From the NCBI GenBank assembly GCA_036397065.1, contig DASWJP010000122.1:1-26396 (forward strand): 26,396 bases of DNA, in the 5' to 3' direction. Shown here piece after piece: positions 14,427 to 22,644 of this stretch. The first letter of the stretch is position 1, and every line of letters begins with the position of its first letter. Source of the stretch: JAJFGI01 sp036397065. GTDB taxonomy: Bacteria > Pseudomonadota > Alphaproteobacteria > Kiloniellales > J153. A model generated the notes under the pieces. That model did no database searches. It had not been told where the DNA came from and was given only the letters and a program-made list of their open reading frames with translations. Position numbers and translations under genes: made by a program.

Positions 14427-14927
14427 TCAGTCGATCCGCGGCGGCCGTTCACCAGCGATTTCGTCACCCCACGCTTCGTTCAGGGTATCCTGGCGATCCT
14501 GCAATATCCGCAGGCGCATCGTCGTCATCCGGGCGTAGTAAGATGATAGAATGATCGGCAAGGTCAGATAGATGGAACAGCCGATCGCAGCGGTCCCATA
14601 GGCAATCAGCAAGTTGAATGGGTCGCCCGCCACTCGCAGGGCGACCTCGTAGGTCTGCCCCTCGGTCCATAAACGCAAGATCGCCGGCAGGGAGCCGCTC
14701 AAGTTCAGCAGGCCAACCGTGATCGTCAGATATTTTTCACGCGTTCGGTCAACAGCAAACGCAACAAGCGTCGGTGCCAGATTCAACGCCAGCAGGATGC
14801 ACGACGGCATCAACACCGCGATGACCGGCATCAGGATGATGAACGTCCCAATGGTACGCCCGGAAAGTTTGCCCTTGCCCGCGCCCTTCGGGGCGGCCGT
14901 GTTCGGTGGATTTGATTTTCCGGCCAT
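14427..14927 (-). CDS. Small polytopic membrane protein paired with the pseudokinase
   Basis: A 166-residue protein with a short basic, Gly/Pro-rich cytoplasmic head (MAGKSNPPNTAAPKGAGKGK). Three or four hydrophobic segments follow (IGTFIILMPVIAVLMPSCIL; LAPTLVAFAV; YLTITVGLLNLSGSLPAIL; LLIAYGTAAIGCSIYLTLPI), and then a charged C-terminal tail. No family was recognised. The ATG at 14925-14927 lies nine bases after the stop of the pseudokinase gene, so the two almost certainly share a transcript. The ribosome site is poor, which suggests translational coupling. Its role is probably tied to the membrane-anchored kinase-like partner, but this rests on gene order only. Confidence 0.75.
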   Translation of the reverse strand: MAGKSNPPNTAAPKGAGKGKLSGRTIGTFIILMPVIAVLMPSCILLALNLAPTLVAFAVDRTREKYLTITVGLLNLSGSLPAILRLWTEGQTYEVALRVAGDPFNLLIAYGTAAIGCSIYLTLPIILSSYYARMTTMRLRILQDRQDTLNEAWGDEIAGERPPRID

Positions 14928-14935
14928 GGCCTGGC

Positions 14936-16945
14936 TTACTTCACCACGTGGAGGACGGTCAAGGCGACGATCAGCACGCCGGAGATCATCGCCGAGATCA
15001 CCGTGGCGACCTGCTGGCCCTTCTCGAGAACCCGCGACGGCGCCGTAAGACCGCCGTCTTCCAGCCACGCAATGCCTTGCAGCAGATTGGCGTGCTCGGT
15101 CCTGGCCTTTTCATAGCCATGGATGTCCTGCTCCTGAGCATCCATGTTATCGACCAGGAACTCCAGCTGCATCAGATCGCCATTGCTGCTGGCCCGCTCG
15201 ATTTCCGTGTGCAGTTGCGCCCTGTACACCCGGTTGTGGAACTGCTCCACGACCGGCTCCAACAGCTTTCCCATCCATCTGCTGACATTCGGAAACCGAT
15301 GCTGCGTGCCCGCGACACGATGGGCCTCGGCCAGAACGTGCAGAATGCCGAGGCGGTAGTTCGGCAGATCGTTCACATTGGCGAGCATGGCCAAAGTGCG
15401 TTCCGGCATGTTTCGCAGGCGCGTAGCGGCAAAAGCGGCGATGTGGCGGTCCATGGGCTCGCCGGTGGCCCCGCTCTCGGCAACCCGGTCGAGGGCCGGC
15501 AGCAAATCCTCGATCTCACAAACATAATCCTGCTTGATCAGCGGGCTTTGGCAAGGCCAGCCCCGGTTGCTCTCGTAGAGTGCCCGTTCCACCCCGAAAC
15601 CTATCTTGGGCCGCTCAAGAAAGTGATTGATCATGTCGAAGACCTTCATCAGAGCAGCCTGCTCGGTCCGACTCCCACGGCTCGATTGCAAGTAGCTCTG
15701 CGGCAACTTGGCGAGCATCATGGCGATAAAGTTCTTGCGCATATCATGATTGTGATACTCGGCGGCGAAGCACTGGGCGATACCTTCGATCCGAGCCGAA
15801 AACGACTTGTAACGGATCGGCAGATCCGGTTGCAGAACCATCAGAGCCCGGCAGACGGCCTGCTCCAGATTCTCATCCGTACCGCCGGCGGCGGTGGCGA
15901 TGGCATTGGCCGTATCCTCGTCCGAGTAGGTCCGCCGAATCCAGCCCTCGAGCTCGCGGTTCTTGAGGATTTCCCCAGCCTGGCTCCAGTTCTTCCCCAG
16001 CGCGAAGGACAAGGCGTATCTGTTCCAATACTCCTTGCCGGCAAAGGAGATGGAGCGCGACGCACGGGTCGGCAGCATGGGTTGCTTCGGGCTGAGTTGC
16101 CGCCCGCCCAGCCACAACTCAATATCCTCGACCGTCCAGCGTTCGCTGGCATCGTCGCACAGCAGGCCGCGCAGCGGCTCCATCATCGACAGGGAAATAC
16201 GCATATTCCCGACCAGGGTCGAATAACTGCCATGCTGAATCTTGCGTGCCACGATCAGGTCATCGTTCAGATCGGCAACGGGGTTCCCACCGTGTATGAG
16301 TACAACAAGCGTGACGCCGAACGCATAGAGGTCATCGCTGATCGCGCCAGAGCCGCGGCCGGATGGCAGCGACATCGCGGCCTGGATGGGCTCGTACAGG
16401 ACTGGCTGCGACATGCCTGGCGGGTTGCTGACGCACTCGCCTAGAATCGATGCCGTCTTACCGACATTCGTATAGAACATGTTATCCGCCCGGATCGATC
16501 GATTTCGAATGGAGCGGCTCGCCATCTCCTTCAACGCCGGCATCAAAGGTTTGATGATTCGACGCACAATCTGATCTTCGTGCAACGGCTCCATCTTGCT
16601 ATCGGGCGATTGAAGGATGCGCTCACCCGTAGGCAGATCGAAGACGATGATGAAGCGCCGCCCCGCCACACCCGGCAATTCCACGGAACCGGCATCGACC
16701 GGCGTGAGCACCGGGATCCGGCGCATACGCGTGAATTGCGGGATAACATCGATGCGGGGCAGCAGATCGGGCTGACAAACCAGTCCGAACATGCCGCGCG
16801 AGGCGGCGCGGGAATCAGTCACAGAATAGGCCTTGGCCAGGGGCGAATCCAGATGCGGCAACGGCTTGTCCATCTGGATTTCGTAGCGGCCGCCAAGTGC
16901 CGTCATTTCTTGGCGGCCGGATCTCTGGCTGCGTTCCTCGCTCAT
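14936..16945 (-). CDS. Membrane-anchored protein-kinase-like protein (probable pseudokinase)
   Basis: A 669-residue protein whose first 280 residues follow the Ser/Thr kinase layout, but key residues are missing. The VAIK position reads GLVC (54-57). The HRDxKPxN catalytic loop reads NRSIRADN (148-155), with Ser150 in place of the catalytic Asp. The DFG region reads ILGEC (167-171). The C-lobe is still recognisable: SDDLYAFGVTLVVLIHG matches subdomain IX, and SERWTVEDIELWL the end of the domain. About 350 residues of helical sequence of unknown fold follow, then a C-terminal membrane helix (about 646-668) that leaves the bulk in the cytoplasm. The start at 16943-16945 has GAGGGG upstream. It lies downstream of purA across 138 bases containing a palindrome. 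Confidence 0.82.
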   Translation of the reverse strand: MSEERSQRSGRQEMTALGGRYEIQMDKPLPHLDSPLAKAYSVTDSRAASRGMFGLVCQPDLLPRIDVIPQFTRMRRIPVLTPVDAGSVELPGVAGRRFIIVFDLPTGERILQSPDSKMEPLHEDQIVRRIIKPLMPALKEMASRSIRNRSIRADNMFYTNVGKTASILGECVSNPPGMSQPVLYEPIQAAMSLPSGRGSGAISDDLYAFGVTLVVLIHGGNPVADLNDDLIVARKIQHGSYSTLVGNMRISLSMMEPLRGLLCDDASERWTVEDIELWLGGRQLSPKQPMLPTRASRSISFAGKEYWNRYALSFALGKNWSQAGEILKNRELEGWIRRTYSDEDTANAIATAAGGTDENLEQAVCRALMVLQPDLPIRYKSFSARIEGIAQCFAAEYHNHDMRKNFIAMMLAKLPQSYLQSSRGSRTEQAALMKVFDMINHFLERPKIGFGVERALYESNRGWPCQSPLIKQDYVCEIEDLLPALDRVAESGATGEPMDRHIAAFAATRLRNMPERTLAMLANVNDLPNYRLGILHVLAEAHRVAGTQHRFPNVSRWMGKLLEPVVEQFHNRVYRAQLHTEIERASSNGDLMQLEFLVDNMDAQEQDIHGYEKARTEHANLLQGIAWLEDGGLTAPSRVLEKGQQVATVISAMISGVLIVALTVLHVVK

Positions 16946-17020
16946 GAACCCCTCTGAGCCGGCCCGCCGGCGGGCGCGCGAATGCGCCCGGCGCCGCGCA
17001 GGTCGGCTGGACCGGAAAAA

Positions 17021-17051
17021 GTTAACAAATGTTTGCAAACAGTTGGTTAAC
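17021..17051. promoter_or_regulatory. Nested palindrome between purA and the pseudokinase gene
   Basis: A perfect 12-bp palindrome TGTTTGCAAACA (17030-17041) lies inside a 20-bp dyad with one mismatched pair (17026-17045), flanked on each side by GTTAAC (17021-17026 and 17046-17051). It sits 76 bases upstream of the pseudokinase start, a good operator position. On the minus strand the outer repeat is followed by TTTTT, so a weak terminator for purA is the alternative. Confidence 0.5.
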
Positions 17052-17083
17052 AGGTCCCCGCCGGGCGGCAGGAAACGGCGTGT

Positions 17084-18376
<1,293 letters not shown>

Positions 18377-18383
18377 TTTGTTC

Positions 18384-19541
18384 TTAACCCTCCAAAGCGA
18401 CGATCCGGCCGTCGATCAGCGCGTGGCTGCAGCCCAGGCGCCGCGCCGCCTCCGCGATATCCTTCACCGCCTCGAGGCCGGCCACGGTCGCCCAGCCGTC
18501 GTCCCGCCAGGCACGGCCCCGGTCCGCCGGCACACTTTCCGCTGGCAGGTAAAGTGTCCGTGGCGGCGATGGCGGCGGCACGGCACGCAGCACCGTGTCC
18601 ATATAGAGTGTAAACCCGGTGGACGACTCGCTGCCGCCATCGGGCAGATCGGTCGCATAGCGGCCGCCGCGGCCCAGCTCACCGCGCACGCCGCGGGCAA
18701 AAATGATGAAACTGATTCCGGTCTGGTACTCGAAGCCGCGGTGTTCCACCGGATCGATGGTCAGCGTGAGGTCCGGCGCTGAATCGCGAATAAGTTTTAC
18801 CACCCGGCGCAAACGGGCCACATCCGCCTTGGCCGCCTTGGGCAGGGACAGCTTGGCCAAGGCCGCCAGGGCCGTATCAGCCGGACCGGCGGCGCGCAGC
18901 AAGGCGGTGAACACCGGCGCCCGATCTCCGGCGATCGCCGCCACGGCCGCGTCATCCTTGCGGTCGAGGGCGGTGCGCAGGGCGGTGCTGCGCTCCGCAT
19001 CCAGGCCCAGCCCATCGGCCAGAGCCCCGACCAGGGGCGGCAGGTTGAGATCGATGGACAGATGGGCGGCGCCGACGGCGCTCAGGGCCTCGGCGGCGAG
19101 CAGCACCACTTCCGCATCGGCCGTATCCTGGGCAGCGCCGATCAACTCCACGCCCACCTGGCCGAACTGCCGCTCGGAGCGAAGCTGGCTGCCCTTGACC
19201 TGCAGGATTTGTCCGCCATAGCACAGGCGCAGGGGCCGCGCCGCCTTGCGCAGGCGGGTCGCGGCGATGCGCGCCACCTGGGGCGTCATGTCGGCGCGCA
19301 GGCCCAGCATGCGCTGGCTGACCGGGTCCATGAGGCGGAAGGTCTGCTGGGTCAGCGTCGCCCCGGCGCCAGCCAACAGCGTTTCCTCGAATTCGAGCAG
19401 GGGGGGTTTGACCCGCTGATAGCCATGGCCGGCAAAGCTGGCGATCAGCCGCTCCACCACAGCGGCTTCCTGCGCCGCATGAGGCGGCAGGACATCCTCC
19501 AGGCCGGGTGGTAAAAGCGCTTTATCGCCCAGGGTGTTCAT
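18384..19541 (-). CDS. hisZ: ATP phosphoribosyltransferase regulatory subunit HisZ
   Basis: A 385-residue paralogue of histidyl-tRNA synthetase that lacks aminoacylation activity. It binds the short form of HisG to make the first enzyme of histidine synthesis active and histidine-sensitive. The class II synthetase-like motif 2 region is seen in FRLMDPVSQRMLGLRADMT and QVARIAATRLR. LRSERQFGQVGVELIG follows, and then GGRYATDLPDGG near the C-terminal end of the catalytic-like domain. There is no anticodon-binding domain, as expected for HisZ. The ATG at 19539-19541 follows GAGG; the frame is open 18 codons upstream without a ribosome site. It is transcribed after serA (115-base gap) and coupled to purA. 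No hisG is in the window. Confidence 0.95.
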   Translation of the reverse strand: MNTLGDKALLPPGLEDVLPPHAAQEAAVVERLIASFAGHGYQRVKPPLLEFEETLLAGAGATLTQQTFRLMDPVSQRMLGLRADMTPQVARIAATRLRKAARPLRLCYGGQILQVKGSQLRSERQFGQVGVELIGAAQDTADAEVVLLAAEALSAVGAAHLSIDLNLPPLVGALADGLGLDAERSTALRTALDRKDDAAVAAIAGDRAPVFTALLRAAGPADTALAALAKLSLPKAAKADVARLRRVVKLIRDSAPDLTLTIDPVEHRGFEYQTGISFIIFARGVRGELGRGGRYATDLPDGGSESSTGFTLYMDTVLRAVPPPSPPRTLYLPAESVPADRGRAWRDDGWATVAGLEAVKDIAEAARRLGCSHALIDGRIVALEG

Positions 19542-19620
19542 ATGCCTCGCCCGCCGTGCCGGGGAATGCCATGCATCGGGCCGCCATCGGCCCATCCGCC
19601 GGCCGCGTTACTAGCGCGAA

Positions 19621-19637
19621 TTGCCGCCGCCCGGCAA
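19621..19637 (-). terminator. Hairpin downstream of serA, possible weak terminator
   Basis: TTGCCG (19621-19626) and CGGCAA (19632-19637) form a 6-bp stem with a five-base loop, about 20 bases after the serA stop. No T run follows on the minus strand, so partial readthrough into hisZ is likely. Confidence 0.25.
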
Positions 19638-19656
19638 ACGGAAACCGGCCGATCGG

Positions 19657-21234
19657 TCAGAAGCGCAGCGCGGTGGCCTGCTTGATGTGCGGCAAAGAGC
19701 GCACCTTTTCCAGCACCGCCGGCGCAATGGCCTCGTCCAGTTCGAGCAAGGCAATCGCCTCCTCGCCCCGGCCGGCGCGGCCGAGATGGAAGGTGGCGAT
19801 GTTCACGCCCGCCTCGCCCAGGGTCAGTCCCAAGGCGCCGATCAGGCCCGGCTTGTCCTCGTTGGTGATGTAGAGCATGTGCGGGCCCAGCACCGCCTCG
19901 ATGGGGATGCCTTTGATCTCCACCAGGCGTGGCTTGTCGCCGCCGAACAGGGTACCGGCGATGCTGCGCGGCCCGCGTTCGGTCGTCACCGTGAGGCGGA
20001 TCAGGGTCTGATAGTCGCAGTCGCGTTCGTGCTTGACCTCGGTCACGTCGATGTTGCGCTCGCGAGCGACCACCGGGGCGTTGACCATGTTGACGCTATC
20101 GAGGATGGGCGACAGCAAGCCGGCCAAGGCCGCCTGAGTCAGCGGGCGGCAATTCAGATGGGCGACCTGACCTTCGTATTCGATGGTCACGTCGCGCAGG
20201 CCGGTCCGGGTGAGCTGGCCGGCGAAGCCGCCAAGTTGCCCGACCAGCTGCATGTAAGGCTTCAGGCGCTGCGACTCCTCGGCGCTCAACGACGGCATGT
20301 TGAGGGCATTGGTGATGGCGCCGGTCAGCAGATAGTCGGAAATCTGTTCGGCGATCTCCACCGCCACCTTTTCCTGGGCCTCGGTGGTGGCGGCGCCGAG
20401 ATGCGGGGTTGCCACCACCTGCTCCATGCCGAACAGCGGATTCTCCTTGGCCGGCTCGACGCTGAAAACATCGAAGGCCGCACCGGCCACCTGGCCGGAG
20501 TCGAGAGCCGCCTTCAGGTCGGCTTCGACAACCAGTCCGCCGCGGGCGCAATTGATGATGCGCACCCCTCGCTTGGTCTTGCGCAAGGCGGCGGCGTCGA
20601 TGATGCCGCGTGTCTGGTCGGTCATGGGCACGTGCAGGGTGATAAAATCGGCGCGCGCCAGCAGATCGTCGAGATCGACCTTCTCCACCCCCAGATCGCG
20701 CGCCCGGTCGGCGGAGAGGAACGGATCGTAGGCGACGACCCGCATGCGCAGGCCCAAGGCCCGCTCGGCGACGATCGAGCCGATGTTGCCGCAGCCGATC
20801 ACGCCGATGGTCTTGCCGGTCAGCTCGACACCCATGAAGCGCGACTTCTCCCACTTGCCGGCTTGGGTCGAGCGGTCAGCGGCGGGGATCTGCCGGGCCA
20901 GGGCAAACATCAGGGCAATGGTATGCTCGGCGGTGGTGACCGAATTGCCGCCGGGAGTGTTCATCACCACGATGCCGCGCTGGGTGGCGGCGGGCACGTC
21001 GATGTTGTCGACGCCGATGCCGGCACGGCCGATGACCCGCAGGTTCTTGGCGGCGGCAAGGACCGCGGCGGAGACCTTGGTGGCCGAGCGGATGGCCAAC
21101 CCATCGTAGCCAGCGATGCGTTCGAGCAGCTGCTCCGGCTTCAGACCGGTCGCCACATCCGCGTCGATGCCGCGGGCACGGAAAACATCGACCGCGCTGT
21201 CGCTCAACTTGTCGGCGATGAGAACCTTTGCCAT
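19657..21234 (-). CDS. serA: D-3-phosphoglycerate dehydrogenase SerA (long form with ACT domain)
   Basis: A 525-residue enzyme that oxidises 3-phosphoglycerate with NAD, the first step of serine synthesis. The nucleotide-binding motif GCGNIG is at 147-152 with Asp170 accepting the adenosine ribose. The catalytic set is Arg231 (NCARGG), Glu260 and His278 (ATPHLGAATTEA). An intervening domain of the long, type I form follows from about residue 320. A C-terminal ACT domain (about 450-525: HMLYITNEDKPGLIGAL) often senses serine, though not in every long-form enzyme. It starts 15 bases after the serC stop and is co-transcribed with it. Confidence 0.98.
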   Translation of the reverse strand: MAKVLIADKLSDSAVDVFRARGIDADVATGLKPEQLLERIAGYDGLAIRSATKVSAAVLAAAKNLRVIGRAGIGVDNIDVPAATQRGIVVMNTPGGNSVTTAEHTIALMFALARQIPAADRSTQAGKWEKSRFMGVELTGKTIGVIGCGNIGSIVAERALGLRMRVVAYDPFLSADRARDLGVEKVDLDDLLARADFITLHVPMTDQTRGIIDAAALRKTKRGVRIINCARGGLVVEADLKAALDSGQVAGAAFDVFSVEPAKENPLFGMEQVVATPHLGAATTEAQEKVAVEIAEQISDYLLTGAITNALNMPSLSAEESQRLKPYMQLVGQLGGFAGQLTRTGLRDVTIEYEGQVAHLNCRPLTQAALAGLLSPILDSVNMVNAPVVARERNIDVTEVKHERDCDYQTLIRLTVTTERGPRSIAGTLFGGDKPRLVEIKGIPIEAVLGPHMLYITNEDKPGLIGALGLTLGEAGVNIATFHLGRAGRGEEAIALLELDEAIAPAVLEKVRSLPHIKQATALRF

Positions 21235-21249
21235 CTAATTCACCCCGTC

Positions 21250-22416
21250 CTATTTGCCCTGGGTCGCTTTGACTTTCTCAAAAGCCCAGTCCAGCCACGG
21301 CAGCAAGGCCTCCAGATCCTCGCGGGCGACGGTGGCACCGCCCCAAATGCGCAAACCCGGTGGCGCGTCGCGGTGGGCGGCTAGGTCGTAGCCGGCATCC
21401 GCCTTTTCGATGTGTGCCGCGATGGCCTTGGCGGCGGCCGCCTGGTCCGGCGCCGGCAAGGCCTGAAACCAGGGATCGACGATCTTCAGGCACATCGACG
21501 TGCATGAGCGGGTTACCGGATCCTCGGCCAGGAAGTCGACCCAATCCCGGTCCCCGACCCAGCCCGCCACCATCGCCAGATTCGCCTCGGCGCGGTCGAT
21601 GAGCGCGGGCAGGCCGCCGATCTTCTTCGCCCAGCGCAGGGAATCCAGGGCATCCTCGACACACAGCATGGACGGCGTGTTGATGGTGGCGCCGGTGAAG
21701 ATCTCTTCGTTGAGCTTGCCGTTCTTGGTCAGGCGAAAGATTTTCGGCAACGGCCAGGCCGGCTTGTATGTCTCCAGGCGTTCCACGGCGCGCGGCGACA
21801 GGGCCAGCATGCCATGTGCCGCCTCGCCGCCCAGAACCTTTTGCCAGGACCAGGTCACCACATCCAGCTTCGGCCACGGCAGGTCCATGGCGAAGGCCGC
21901 CGAGGTTGCATCGCAGATGGTCAATCCGCCCCGGTTGTCGGCGATCCAATCGCCGTTAGGCACACGCACGCCCGAGGTGGTGCCGTTCCAGGTGAAGACC
22001 GCATCGCGCATGCGGTCGACCTTGCTCAAATCCGGCAGGGCGCCGTAGTCCGCCTGCATGATCCGCATGTCGTTCAACTTCAGCTGCTTGGCCGCATCGG
22101 TCACCCAGGCGCTGCCAAAGCTTTCCCAGGCCAGCAAATCGACGCCGCGGGCGCCGAGCAGCGACCACAGCGCCATCTCCACGGCGCCTGTGTCGGAGGC
22201 CGGAACGATCCCCAGGCGGTAGTCATCGGGCAGCCCCAGGATCGCCCGCGAGCGGGCGATCACATCGGCCAGCTTGGCCTTGCCGCCCTTGGCCCGATGC
22301 GAGCGGCCGAGCCAGGCGCCATCGAGAGCATCGAGGCTCCACCCCGGCCGCTTGGCGCACGGCCCGGAGGAAAAGCAGGGGTTTTTCGGCCGCGCGGCGG
22401 GCGGAGGAAGGGGCAT
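21250..22416 (-). CDS. serC: Phosphoserine aminotransferase SerC (alphaproteobacterial type)
   Basis: A 388-residue pyridoxal-phosphate enzyme that converts 3-phosphohydroxypyruvate to phosphoserine using glutamate. It can also act in vitamin B6 synthesis. The PLP lysine is Lys193 in TWSWQKVLGGE, and Asp169 in TICDATSAAF contacts the cofactor. The opening PKNPCFSSGPCAKRPGW is typical of the longer alphaproteobacterial form, unlike the roughly 360-residue E. coli enzyme. The ATG at 22414-22416 has AGGGA eight bases upstream. First gene of serC-serA. The leader may be structured. Confidence 0.95.
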   Translation of the reverse strand: MPLPPPAARPKNPCFSSGPCAKRPGWSLDALDGAWLGRSHRAKGGKAKLADVIARSRAILGLPDDYRLGIVPASDTGAVEMALWSLLGARGVDLLAWESFGSAWVTDAAKQLKLNDMRIMQADYGALPDLSKVDRMRDAVFTWNGTTSGVRVPNGDWIADNRGGLTICDATSAAFAMDLPWPKLDVVTWSWQKVLGGEAAHGMLALSPRAVERLETYKPAWPLPKIFRLTKNGKLNEEIFTGATINTPSMLCVEDALDSLRWAKKIGGLPALIDRAEANLAMVAGWVGDRDWVDFLAEDPVTRSCTSMCLKIVDPWFQALPAPDQAAAAKAIAAHIEKADAGYDLAAHRDAPPGLRIWGGATVAREDLEALLPWLDWAFEKVKATQGK

Positions 22417-22495
22417 GGCAAAATCCCTAGATGCAACCTAAAAGCAACCTCGCCACGACACCATGGGCGCACGGGCGCGGGCGGTACCGGCGCGG
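22417..22495 (-). promoter_or_regulatory. serC leader, possible RNA regulatory element
   Basis: The stretch between the predicted promoter and the serC start is about 80 bases, GC-rich with alternating CG blocks that can fold, and it holds a direct repeat AGGTTGC (twice, four bases apart) near the ribosome site. A conserved serC RNA motif is described upstream of serC in alphaproteobacteria; I cannot confirm its consensus here by eye. Confidence 0.3.
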
Positions 22496-22524
22496 ATACT
22501 AAGTGCGATGCTGCACTGCGTCAA
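22496..22524 (-). promoter_or_regulatory. Predicted promoter of serC-serA
   Basis: On the minus strand TTGACG (22519-22524) and TAGTAT (22496-22501) are 17 bases apart. The -35 is a near-perfect match, the -10 is moderate. This lies in the divergent gap between serC and the transporter gene. Confidence 0.5.
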
Positions 22525-22644
22525 CGCAACCGCAGCGAGCGGGCATGTTTCCTGGCTGCGGCCGGACCATACAGGTAAAATAGCGCCGAAGCGGCGCGAG
22601 CTTCCGATTCGCAAGTGCAATCTGTGCGGGAACGCGGCGGGGGC

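Noticed and set aside
14906..16444. A 512-residue open plus-strand frame opposite the pseudokinase
   Set aside because: It mirrors codon bias of the real gene and has no recognisable motif or ribosome site; the minus-strand protein has kinase C-lobe motifs and a membrane helix.
19621..21384. A 587-residue open plus-strand frame opposite serA
   Set aside because: Antisense to a certain serA gene, rich in Gly/His/Gln/Arg, without family features.
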